Assembly: GCA_963965975.1 (NCBI GenBank)
Contig: OZ014412.1
Coordinates: 4,404,501-4,468,500, forward strand
Direction: 5' to 3'
Length of the DNA stretch: 64,000 nucleotides
Source of the DNA: Xestospongia bergquistia
Lineage: Eukaryota; Porifera; Demospongiae; Haplosclerida; Petrosiidae
This document shows positions 51,881 through 63,251 of the stretch, piece after piece. The position numbers were made by a program, and so were the translations under genes. The stretch's first letter is position 1. Each line of letters begins with the position of its first letter. The notes beneath the pieces were generated by a model, which was given only the letters and a program-made list of their open reading frames with translations, searched no databases and was not told the origin of the DNA.

Positions 51881-53297
51881 TAGCAGCTGTGAATTTCTAC
51901 CAACTATGACAACTAACAGCACTACTGTAGAAAGTATAGGAGAAATGAACAGACAGACAGATAAAGACATTTAGATATTAAGACAGAATAATAGACAGAC
52001 AGATGGATAAAGGCATTTAGATATTAAGACAGAATAATAGACAGACAGACAGATAAAGACATTTAGATATTAAGACAGAATAATAGACAGACAGACAGAT
52101 AAAGACATTTAGATATTAAGACAGAATAATAGACAGACAGACAGATATACAATGAATAGAGAGATTAACAAACAAATAGATCAACCATATAAACAAATAG
52201 ACAGACTCACAAACAAACAAACAACAAACCAATGGACAGACTGATAAGCTAATAGACAGACCAACTAATAAATGGATAATAAATTATAGTCTCAATATTT
52301 ATTTATTTCTCTTTAGCTTCAGTTAATGTATTTATTGCTGCTATTGTTGGAGGTTGTATTGGTGCTTTACTAATGAGTATAATTATTATAATAATAACTT
52401 GTTATTATTGCTATCAAAGGAAAAAGAAAAGTAAGTATTACTGTGTGTCATATAGTTATCATTAATAATATATAATAGTAAATTTGAGAAGAAAGAGAGA
52501 ACATCAAATGTACAAAGATAATTTCTATATTAATACAGACAGGTAAAAATTAATAATTAAATTTAAAAAGTACCTTTATCTTTGCAGACATCATGCTTCA
52601 AAGACTGACACAGTTAGAACAGCATCTACTATCTTGGTAAGTGTTATCATGGATACATAGACTATTTTACATGTATCTTTTTATACAGTCAATGAAAGGA
52701 AAAATAACTGAGTCTGGACTCAATGTAAGATGTACCAATGTACCAATATACCAACGTACCAATGTACTAATATACCAATATACCAATGTACTAATATACC
52801 AATATATCAATGTACCAATGTACTGATATACCAATATACCAATGTACCAATACACCAATATACTAGTAAATACATCAGTGTATAAATGTACCAATGTGCC
52901 AGTGTACCATCAACCATTATACCAATACACCAAAACACCAATGAACCACATTAATCTGTAGTTAGCAATATCATTCTCCTCCTCCCTTTACTAGGCCTAT
53001 CATAATCCTACCTTTGAGAGTGGATCATCAGATGAAGATACTGAACAAAGTCAAACAAGTATACTTACAAAAGATATGAAGAATGTCAGTGTTGGTCGAG
53101 TAGTCAGTCGTGATCCTACAATAGCATCTCTAAATAGCTTAGATGTTAAAGTTCACTGTCCAGACACAAATCCATTTGTCCTCAGTCCCAGTGAAAGTAA
53201 CATTAGTGCTCTAATTGAATTAGAAGATGAAGATGATCATGTCTGGGAGGCTCTGAAGAGAAAGAAGAAACAAAATAAAAAGGAGTCCAAGTTTTAG
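51881..53297 (+). CDS. Orphan receptor 3' cassette 2
   Basis: As cassette 1: juxtamembrane exon end with donor, membrane exon 52317-52434, linker exon 52588-52636, tail exon 52995-53297, all splice sites intact. The tail differs from the original at several residues (AYHNPTFES; TSILT for TNVLA; VHCPD for VDWPD) yet stays open to KKESKF. The membrane exon has a stronger inner donor (aaaagtaagt) than the original (aaaagtcagt). No start codon or signal peptide belongs to it. Confidence 0.6.
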
Positions 53298-53660
53298 TGT
53301 TTTCACTATATGTTACAATACCAAAGACTAGTTGATATTTGATAACATTCTTTTTTTAATTGTAATACATTTTTGATATACTTTTATACATTTCTTAGTA
53401 ACATAACTTATTAGTTTAATATCTTCAATCTGATTAAATGAGCCTGTGGTTTCATATAGACATCACAGGGAAAGGGAAGTCATTACATTTCCTATGTCAT
53501 TGATGTAGTGATAACACTGTGTTATAGGATAATTATTACTTCATTACTAAATGATATAATATTGAGATAGCAGAAAGAGGTTGATTCATTAAAAAGTGTA
53601 TTGAAAATTTATTAATAAAAATACATAGTACAAACTATAATATTGTATGATTACATTATC

Positions 53661-54310
53661 TCAATACACTACTAGTCTGTTATTACGCCTATCACAAACA
53701 TACAAATATCCATCTCTGTCAAATGTTATTCCAAATGGGCCATTAAACTGACCCACACTGCTACCATATCCTCCAAAAGAACGTACAAACTGACCATTAG
53801 TAGTGAAGACAGAGATACGATGATTACCCACTTCTGCAATGTATATTAGATCATTATCATCTATTATAATCCCTGTAGGAAAGGCAACTTGTCCAGGACC
53901 AGATCCTTTAGTACCAAACTGAGACAAATACTGTCCCTCAGGAGTGAATATCTGGATACGATGATTCAAACAATCAGTCACATATACTAACCCTTCTTTG
54001 TCAATAGCAACATCTACTGGTTTATCAAACTGTCCCTCAGTAGATCCATTGGTACCAAAGACATTAGAGGAAGTTAAATTAGGATTTAAGAATTGTATAC
54101 GATGGTTATTATAATCTGCAATATAAATATGTCCAGTTATAGGAGAAATAGTGATACCACAAGGAACATCAAATTCCAGTGGTCCACTACCTTGTTTACC
54201 AACTGATTTAATACATTTCCCATCCATAGACATATAGCACAGGTGAGATGTTCCTCTAGTTTCTTGAGTGCTGAAGAGGAGGAGGTACTAGGTACTGTTT
54301 TCTCTGTCAT
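53661..54310 (-). pseudogene. Deleted type II TRIM: RING start joined to NHL end (deletion 1)
   Basis: From the ATG at 54310 the frame reads MTEKTVPSTSSSS to LTCAIC, the first zinc ligands of the RING. It then jumps to the NHL region, with about 1.6 kb missing compared with TRIM 3. The junction keeps three bases (tct) common to both sides, and the joined parts are in different frames. The remaining NHL part (53661-54233, 190 residues from an internal ATG) is still open and carries about four blades. It might be translated as a bare NHL propeller fragment, but has lost the RING, B-boxes, coiled coil and Ig. Confidence 0.88.
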
Positions 54311-55089
54311 ATTAGATGTAGAGAGATGTCAATATAACACTTAGTAACAGAGCAGTAGAAAAATACCACCCCTTTTTGTGACCATATAAGGAAATAGAGT
54401 ATACTGTAATTTATGACATCAATACATTCTTGTGATATAGATCATTTGATCATGTGAGCTCTGTTAATCTTTTATGAAAACAAAGCACAGTAGTTGGAGT
54501 TGTCCATCCCATTTTGCAATAATATAAGAAATACTGTATTTATAACATGTAAATGTGTTAGTACTTTAATAATAATAATATTAAACTTTTTATTGAAGGA
54601 AGAAGAAAATTAAAAAGAAAAGTAAGTTTGTTTGTGTTTTTCTCTATATCACAGTACATTAATCCAGAAAGGTAAGAATTAACAAGTGAAAAAAAGTTAT
54701 TTCAATTATAGTGTACTAATATACCAATGTACCAATATACCAATGTACTAATGTACAAATGTACCAATTTGCCAATATGCCAATCTACCACTATACCAGT
54801 AGTATAATATATTAATGTACCAATGTATTAGTGTAATAGTGTACCAATATGTTGATGTACTGAAAGCCTACTAGGGTGATATGAATAATACAACACCTTT
54901 CAAAAAATTATATAATCAGTATCCAAGAGAGAGTACTAGGTTTCTCATTTTTCAATTTTCAATTTTCAATTCAAATTTTTGAGTCTGTGGGTTTTATGGT
55001 TTTAGGGTCAGTTAATATTTATTTCAAATTATAAGAGAAAAATTTAATAATTATAGATAATTATAAAATTCAATTAAGTGCACTGAGGT
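54311..55089. other. Spacer with type II 5' flank and short taccaatgtacc repeat
   Basis: A match to other type II 5' flanks, a short degenerate minisatellite (about 54715-54870), then AT-rich sequence containing attttcaattttcaatt. No gene seen. Confidence 0.55.
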
Positions 55090-55760
55090 CAAATCTTTAA
55101 TATATTATCCTGGAATGGTTGTGTCTGTTAAACCAATATCTCCTCAATCATGTAAAGCAATGAAGACTATCACATGATGTGGAAGGTGTATAGATTGATA
55201 TGAAATGGATTGTTATGAAATAACTTTTGCTACAAGACAAGTAAGAGATAAAGGACTAGACTAGTAGTCATCAAGATTAGGGTTAGTATTTATTTCACCT
55301 ATGACTCTAGTCATATGTCTCCTAACAGCATCAGGATGAGCTCCATGAGCAAGTAACAATGATGTGTGTTCTTTAGTTCAAGAGGTCAAAGACCATCATA
55401 TCCATCTTAATTTACAAACACCTGTTCTCCTGACTCAAGAAATAAAGAGAGACAACTATTATTTACACTTGGTTCATATAATGACACAGGTAAATTTGAC
55501 TGTCATGAAGAACCAGTAGCTGGAAATTGTGGACACTTCTCTATGACTATATGACAAAGACTAGATGCATCAACACCTCTCTGTAGCTCTAACTCATAAT
55601 AGCAGACCTTTGGTGTATGTACCAGTGTTGGTCAAGTAGTCAGTCATAAAAGTAATGCTACATTAATTATAGTGCTTTAATTGATTTAGAAGATAACCAT
55701 GTCTCAGAGGCTCTGAAGAGAAAGAAGAAACAAAATAAAGGGATACCAAGTTTATAACAC
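55090..55760. pseudogene. Ankyrin-like relic followed by receptor tail-exon fragment (module 8)
   Basis: 55090-55620 is a diverged copy of 34910-35430 (ggttgtgtctgttaaaccaa, ctccatgagcaagtaacaat). 55620-55760 is a further decayed tail exon on the plus strand, recognisable by agaagataaccatgtctcag and gaggctctgaagagaaag, with much of the middle deleted. Neither part is open. Confidence 0.7.
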
Positions 55761-56047
55761 TCTATTTAATTGTAATAGATTTTTGGTCTACTTCTATAGA
55801 TTTCTTACTAATGTAACTTTTATACTTTAATATCTTCCATCTGATTAACAAGCCTTACACTACACATAGACATTCTGTACAGCCAGGTATAGGAAGACAT
55901 TACACGTCTTTGATGTAGTGACAGGACAATTATTACTTCATTACTAAATGATATATTACTAAGATAACAAAAAATATTGATATATCAAACATTATATTGA
56001 AATGTATTAATAAAACTACATAGTTAATAACAAACTGTGTTATTGTC

Positions 56048-58357
56048 TCAATATATTACTAGTCTGTTATTACCCCTATCACAAACATATAAATATCCTT
56101 CTTTGTCGAATGTTATTCCATATGGATCATTAAACTGACCCACACTGCTACCATATCCTCCAAAAGAACGTATAAACTGACCATCAGTAGTGAAGATAGA
56201 AATACAATGATTACCACACTCTACAAGGTATATTCGATTGTTATCATCTATTACAATCCCTGCTGGAATGTTAACTTCTCCAGGACCAGATCTTTTGGTA
56301 CTAAACTGAGACAAAAACTGTCCCTCAGGAGTGAATTTCTGGATACGATGATTCCGACAATCAGTCACATACACTAATCCTTGTCTGTCAACAGCAATAT
56401 CAATTGGATTATTAAACTGTCCCTCTGCTGATCCTTTGGTACCAAATGTGTGAGAGAAAGTTAGATCAGGATTTAAGACTTGTATACGATGGTTATTATA
56501 ATCTGCAATATAAATATGTCCCATTATAGGAGAAATGGCAATATAACAAGGGTTGTTAAATTCCAGTAGTCCACTACCTTGTTTACCAACTGATTTAATA
56601 CACTCCCCATCCATTGATATCTTCTGGATCTTGTGACTATCAGCAACAAGAATTAAGTTGTCATCAGTAAGTGCTACCCCACGAGGTTGAATGAACTTGG
56701 CATTTCCTCTACTCTTTTGACCAAAAGACTTAATTTTCTTTCCATTTCTATCCAGTACTGTGACACAGTGACTATCTCGTTCACTTACTATAATATGTTT
56801 GTCATCAGTCACAGCAACTCCAAAGGGTCCATTAAGTTTAGACATGTTAAGTACATTGGTCATTGCAACTCCCCATGGCCAGTTAAGTTCAGGTATAGTA
56901 CATGCTGGAGTGATATTATCAAGGTAAGGATTAAAAGGGATCACTAATGAGGTATTACCAACTTGGACATCATTAACTTGGACGTTAACTTGATGACGAC
57001 CACGAGTTACAGGAGTACAATGTATTGTATAGACTTCAGGATGGGTGGTGGTACTGACTGTAGCTGTGATGGGTGTAGTTGTATCAACTGGTACTACACT
57101 ACAACTGAGTGATGATAGAGGAACAGTAAGAAGACTGGAATCAGAAAATTGGATAGATAATGGAAATGACACTGTCTTCTTTATAGTTGTAACCTGTTGA
57201 TGATCAATCTTCTTGACTTTACACTTTTGTAGAACAGTAGGTGAGAAGAACACAATATCTCCAATATGATGTAGTGTATCAACAATGTTGCTGTCTTTCT
57301 TAAAGTGAAGATTAGCTTTCTCTCTAGGATTGAACTCTTCAATGATAACCTGTTCAGTCATATGACTCATACGTTCCATCATTTGTTTTGTAGATGTCAC
57401 CACTTCTTGAGAACTGCATATCTCTAGACTCTGTTCCACAAATTCCAGGCAATCCTTCAGTTGACTCAATCTTGTTTCACTTGATCTCTTCTGCTCTGAT
57501 AACACTTGTAGTTTACTGTCAGTGACTATGTCCACCTCTCTAGTCAGCTGTCTTTCAGACTGACGAAGGGTGTCAATCATTTCTTCCACCATGACATGTA
57601 TCTCTTTTTTGATATTTTTACCTTGCTCTTTGATCTCATTCTCTCTGTCTGCAAAAAGAGGTAGGACATCAGTAACAGCAGTGACTTTGTCTCTAACTGA
57701 CTTGAGACTTCTTTCTAATTTTTGACAATGTCTGGGATAGCAGTCAGAGACTAAGTCACAATCATGATCTTTATGAATACGTACAATGCAATCTTGACAA
57801 ATGAGCTCTTCACATGATTGGCAAAAAATTTCCGAAGGCTTATTATGATTGGAACATTTTATCTTCTGCTTCTCAGGGAGCAATTTAGAAGCAGAAGTCG
57901 CTACCTCATCAAGACTTGTTATCTTATGATCAGCAATGGGACCCCACTTCTTGTGAACATCAATACATCCTTGACAGAGAAACTTGGCACATTCTTTACA
58001 ATAACCTGTAGTGTTAGTTGTAGTACAGTTATCACAGGTTACCTGTTGATTTCCTGATACTTTTGTCATTAGATTATAGACCTCCTTGAAGTTGTTAATA
58101 TGGAAAGCTGTAGGAAAGTCAGCTGCTCCTGTTGGTTGAGGTAACTGGGTATGATGACGACAAGTGGGACAAGATATGAAATAGTTATCTCCTTGAGGAT
58201 CCAATGGTAGACCCTCCAAACATTGTTGACAGAAATAATGGAAACATGGTAAGGTCTTAGGGTTAGTATAGAGGTCAAGACATACAGCACAGGTGAGCTG
58301 TTCCTCTAGTTTCTTGAGAGCTGTAGAGGAGGTACTGAATACTGTTTTCTCTGCCAT
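56048..58357 (-). CDS. TRIM-NHL protein 7 (type I)
   Basis: Intronless, 769 residues from the ATG at 58357 (MAEKTVFSTS). Here the 5' leader differs by a few bases from TRIM 5 (ccataatatgatg for ccatg), leaving the frame open 43 codons upstream to 58486. That extension (MFYPTHHVVV...) is translated flank and is out of frame in the sister genes, so it is probably not real protein. The rest equals TRIM 5 but for two residues: LPLFADREN for LPVFADREN and GSAEGQF for GSAKGQF. All domains and zinc ligands are complete, including the doubled blade start. Confidence 0.93.
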   Translation of the reverse strand: MAEKTVFSTSSTALKKLEEQLTCAVCLDLYTNPKTLPCFHYFCQQCLEGLPLDPQGDNYFISCPTCRHHTQLPQPTGAADFPTAFHINNFKEVYNLMTKVSGNQQVTCDNCTTTNTTGYCKECAKFLCQGCIDVHKKWGPIADHKITSLDEVATSASKLLPEKQKIKCSNHNKPSEIFCQSCEELICQDCIVRIHKDHDCDLVSDCYPRHCQKLERSLKSVRDKVTAVTDVLPLFADRENEIKEQGKNIKKEIHVMVEEMIDTLRQSERQLTREVDIVTDSKLQVLSEQKRSSETRLSQLKDCLEFVEQSLEICSSQEVVTSTKQMMERMSHMTEQVIIEEFNPREKANLHFKKDSNIVDTLHHIGDIVFFSPTVLQKCKVKKIDHQQVTTIKKTVSFPLSIQFSDSSLLTVPLSSLSCSVVPVDTTTPITATVSTTTHPEVYTIHCTPVTRGRHQVNVQVNDVQVGNTSLVIPFNPYLDNITPACTIPELNWPWGVAMTNVLNMSKLNGPFGVAVTDDKHIIVSERDSHCVTVLDRNGKKIKSFGQKSRGNAKFIQPRGVALTDDNLILVADSHKIQKISMDGECIKSVGKQGSGLLEFNNPCYIAISPIMGHIYIADYNNHRIQVLNPDLTFSHTFGTKGSAEGQFNNPIDIAVDRQGLVYVTDCRNHRIQKFTPEGQFLSQFSTKRSGPGEVNIPAGIVIDDNNRIYLVECGNHCISIFTTDGQFIRSFGGYGSSVGQFNDPYGITFDKEGYLYVCDRGNNRLVIY

Positions 58358-59050
58358 AATATGATGTAGAGAGATGTCAATTAGCACACCACGCCTTATT
58401 AAATATTTATGGTTTTGAGTATTTTTGATAGGGTGGAGCTGGAGTTGCTGAAAACTTACAACAACATGGTGTGTAGGATAGAACATTCCATCAGTAAAGT
58501 TAATATATTATAAATGATAGCCAATTAATTCCTTTCAAAATACCTTGTTTACTAAATTTTTCTTTTCATATTTTCTTAAAAACAAAATTTTTAGCATAAA
58601 ATTGTTAGTATAAACAATAATCAAGAAATTAGCACTGCAGTCACCGATCTCCAGGAAAGTTTGCCAATAATTCCTTACACTAGATGGCTTTGCACGCAAA
58701 TGTAAAAAAGGTTAGGTTATTATAAGCATTTACATGAATTTTTATTACTGAGTAAACGATAGTTTAAGTTAACCTCTTAGTAACAAGTTTCACATTCTTA
58801 TGTGCAAATATAAAGCCTAGTCCTTTTTCTCAGCTTTTTAACTTGGAGAAATTATTGGACTATTTACACTGCTATTTTCATGTGGTAAACAGGTACTTAA
58901 CAAACTCAGATCTCAACAAGTGTTACGTACATGCATGGCATGCATAAGTCATGTTAAGAAGAGTGCCAAGTATGACATGAAACATTTGTTGTAAGTTGAT
59001 CATAGCATACAATTTGTTGGTATATTTACATTATATTAGTGCTATAAAAG
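58358..59050. promoter_or_regulatory. 5' flank of TRIM 7
   Basis: Almost the same as 51182-51880 apart from the leader bases next to the start codon. No ORF. Confidence 0.55.
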
Positions 59051-60481
59051 AGTATTCCATTAGCTAGCAGCTGTGAATTTCTACCAACTATGACAACTAA
59101 CAGCACTACTGTAGAAAGTATAGGAGAAATGAACAGACAGACAGATAAAGACATTTAGATATTAAGACAGAATAATAGACAGACAGACAGATAAAGGCAT
59201 TTAGATATTAAGACAGAATAATAGACAGACAGACAGATAAAGACATTTAGATATTAAGACAGAATAATAGACAGACAGACAGATAAAGACATTTAGATAT
59301 TAAGACAGAATAATAGACAGACAGACAGATATACAATGAATAGAGAGATTAACAAACAAATAGATCAACCATATAAACAAATAGACAGACTCACAAACAA
59401 ACAAACAACAAACCAATGGACAGACTGATAAGCTAATAGACAGACCAACTAATAAATGGATAATAAATTATAGTCTCAATATTTATTTATTTCTCTTTAG
59501 CTTCAGTTAATGTATTTATTGCTGCTATTGTTGGAGGTTGTATTGGTGCTTTACTAATGAGTATAATTATTATAATAATAACTTGTTATTATTGCTATCA
59601 AAGGAAAAAGAAAAGTAAGTATTACTGTGTGTCATATAGTTATCATTAATAATATATAATAGTAAATTTGAGAAGAAAGAGAGAACATCAAATGTACAAA
59701 GATAATTTCTATATTAATACAGACAGGTAAAAATTAATAATTAAATTTAAAAAGTACCTTTATCTTTGCAGACATCATGCTTCAAAGACTGACACAGTTA
59801 GAACAGCATCTACTATCTTGGTAAGTGTTATCATGGATACATAGACTATTTTACATGTATCTTTTTATACAGTCAATGAAAGGAAAAATAACTGAGTCTG
59901 GACTCAATGTAAGATGTACCAATGTACCAATATACCAACGTACCAATGTACTAATATACCAATATACCAATGTACTAATATACCAATATATCAATGTACC
60001 AATGTACTGATATACCAATATACCAATGTACCAATACACCAATATACTAGTAAATACATCAGTGTATAAATGTACCAATGTGCCAGTGTACCATCAACCA
60101 TTATACCAATACACCAAAACACCAATGAACCACATTAATCTGTAGTTAGCAATATCATTCTCCTCCTCCCTTTACTAGGCCTATCATAATCCTACCTTTG
60201 AGAGTGGGTCATCAGATGAAGATACTGAACAAAGTCAAACAAGTATACTTACAAAAGATATGAAGAATGTCAGTGTTGGTCGAGTAGTCAGTCGTGATCC
60301 TACAATAGCATCTCTAAATAGTTTAGATGTTAAAGTTGACTGGCCAGACACAAATCCATTTGTCCTCAGTCCCAGTGAAAGTAACATTAGTGCTCTAATT
60401 GAATTAGAAGATGAAGATGATCATGTCTGGGAGGCTCTGAAGAGAAAGAAGAAACAAAATAAAAAGGAGTCCAAGTTTTAG
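59051..60481 (+). CDS. Orphan receptor 3' cassette 3
   Basis: Sister of cassette 2 in the next 7.2-kb unit: membrane exon 59501-59618, linker exon 59772-59820, tail exon 60179-60481. All splice sites and frames are intact, with the strong inner donor aaaagtaagt. Its tail keeps the original VDWPD segment, unlike cassette 2, while sharing TSILT. No signal peptide or own start. Confidence 0.6.
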
Positions 60482-60844
60482 TGTTTTCACTATATGTTAC
60501 AATACCAAAGACTAGTTGATATTTGATAACATTCTTTTTTTAATTGTAATAGATTTTTGATATACTTTTATACATTTCTTAGTAACATAACTTATTAGTT
60601 TAATATCTTCAATCTGATTAAATGAGCCTGTGGTTTCATATAGACATCACAGGGAAAGGGAAGTCATTACATTTCCTATGTCATTGATGTAGTGATAACA
60701 CTGTGTTATAGGATAATTATTACTTCATTACTAAATGATATAATATTGAGATAGCAGAAAGAGGTTGATTCATTAAAAAGTGTATTGAAAATTTATTAAT
60801 AAAAATACATAGTACAAACTATAATATTGTATGATTACATTATC

Positions 60845-61494
60845 TCAATACACTACTAGTCTGTTATTACGCCTATCACAAACATACAAATATCCATCTC
60901 TGTCAAATGTTATTCCAAATGGGCCATTAAACTGACCCACACTGCTACCATATCCTCCAAAAGAACGTACAAACTGACCATTAGTAGTGAAGACAGAGAT
61001 ACGATGATTACCCACTTCTGCAATGTATATTAGATCATTATCATCTATTATAATCCCTGTAGGAAAGGCAACTTGTCCAGGACCAGATCCTTTAGTACCA
61101 AACTGAGACAAATACTGTCCCTCAGGAGTGAATATCTGGATACGATGATTCAAACAATCAGTCACATATACTAACCCTTCTTTGTCAATAGCAACATCTA
61201 CTGGTTTATCAAACTGTCCCTCAGTAGATCCATTGGTACCAAAGACATTAGAGGAAGTTAAATTAGGATTTAAGAATTGTATACGATGGTTATTATAATC
61301 TGCAATATAAATATGTCCAGTTATAGGAGAAATAGTGATACCACAAGGAACATCAAATTCCAGTGGTCCACTACCTTGTTTACCAACTGATTTAATACAT
61401 TTCCCATCCATAGACATATAGCACAGGTGAGCTGTTCCTCTAGTTTCTTGAGTGCTGAAGAGGAGGAGGTACTAGGTACTGTTTTCTCTGCCAT
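60845..61494 (-). pseudogene. Deleted type II TRIM, second copy of the same deletion
   Basis: The RING-to-NHL junction and the 190-residue open NHL remainder (60845-61417) are the same as at 53661-54310, so the deletion arose once and was then duplicated. The N-terminal part reads MAEK (MTEK in the other copy) and ends LTCAIC. Confidence 0.88.
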
Positions 61495-62289
61495 ATTAGA
61501 TGTAGAGAGATGTCAATATAACACTTAGTAACAGAGCAGTAGAAAAATATGTAGAGCAGTAGAAAAATACCACCCCCTTTTGTGACCATATAAGGAAATA
61601 GAGTATACTGTAATTTATGACATCAATACATTATTGTGATATAGATCATTTGATCATGTGAGCTCTGTTAATCTTTTATGAAAACAAAGCACAGTAGTTG
61701 GAGTTGTCCATCCCATTTTGCAATAATATAAGAAATACTGTATTTATAACATGTAAATGTGTTAGTACTTTAATAATAATGATATTAAACCTTTTATTGA
61801 AGGAAGAAGAAAATTAAAAAGAAAAGTAAGTTTGATTGTGTTTTTCTCTATATCACAGTACATTAATCCAGAAAGGTAAGAATTAACAAGTGAAAAAAAG
61901 TTATTTCAATTATAGTGTACTAATATACCAATGTACCAATATACCAATGTACTAATGTACAAATGTACCAATTTGCCAATATGCCAATCTACCACTATAC
62001 CAGTAGTATAATATATTAATGTACCAATGTATTAGTGTAATAGTGTACCAATGTTTTGATGTACTGAAAGCCTACTAGGGTGATATGAATAATACAACAC
62101 CTTTCAAAAAATTATATAATCAGTATCCAAGAGAGAGTACTAGGTTTCTCATTTTTCAATTTTCAATTTTCAATTCAAATTTTTGAGTCTGTGGGTTTTA
62201 TGGTTTTAGGGTCAGTTAATATTTATTTCAAATTATAAGAGCAAAATTTAATAATTATAGATAATTATAAAATTCAATTAAGTGCACTG
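61495..62289. other. Spacer equal to 54311-55089
   Basis: Near copy with a ~20-base tandem addition (gtagagcagtagaaaaatat, about 61540). It holds the same short minisatellite and no gene. Confidence 0.55.
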
Positions 62290-62965
62290 AGGTCAAATTT
62301 TTAATATATTATCCTGGAATGGTTGTGTCTGTTAAACCAATATTTCCTCAATCATGTAAAGCAATGAAGACTATCACATGATGTGGAAGGTGTATAGATT
62401 GATATGAAATGGATTGTTATGAAATAACTTTTGCTACAAGACAAGTAAGAGATAAAGGACTAGACTAGTAGTCATCAAGATTAGGGTTAGTATTTATTTC
62501 ACCTATGACTCTAGTCATATGTCTCCTAACAGCATCAGGATGAGCTCCATGAGCAAGTAACAATGATGTGTGTTCTTTAGTTCGAGAGGTCAAAGACCAT
62601 CATATCCATCTTAATTTACAAACACCTGTTCTCCTGACTCAAGAAATAAAGAGAGACAACTATTATTTACACTTGGTTCATATAATGACACAGGTAAATT
62701 TGACTGTCATGAAGAACCAGTAGCTGGAAATTGTGGACACTTCTCTATGACTATATGACAAAGACTAGATGCATCAACACCTCTCTGTAGCTCTAACTCA
62801 TAATAGCAGACCTTTGGTGTATGTACCAGTGTTGGTCAAGTAGTCAGTCATAAAAGTAATGCTACATTAATTATAGTGCTTTAATTGATTTAGAAGATAA
62901 CCATGTCTCAGAGGCTCTGAAGAGAAAGAAGAAACAAAATAAAGGGATACCAAGTTTATAACACT
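62290..62965. pseudogene. Ankyrin-like relic plus receptor tail-exon fragment (module 10)
   Basis: Near copy of 55090-55760 with the same internal losses. Confidence 0.7.
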
Positions 62966-63251
62966 CTATTTAATTGTAATAGATTTTTGGTCTACTTCTA
63001 TAGATTTCTTACTAATGTAACTTTTATACTTTAATATCTTCCATCTGATTAACAAGCCTTACACTACATATAGACATTCCGTACAGCCAGGTATAGGAAG
63101 ACATTACACGTTTTTGATGTAGTGACAGGACAATTATTACTTCATTACTAAATGATATATTACTAAGATAACAAAAAATATTGATATATCAAACATTATA
63201 TTGAAATGTATTAATAAAACTACATAGTTAATAACAAACTGTGTTATTGTC

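Noticed and set aside
58358-58486. 43-residue N-terminal extension of TRIM 7
   Set aside because: The same DNA is out of frame with the TRIM in the sister genes, so it is probably untranslated leader.
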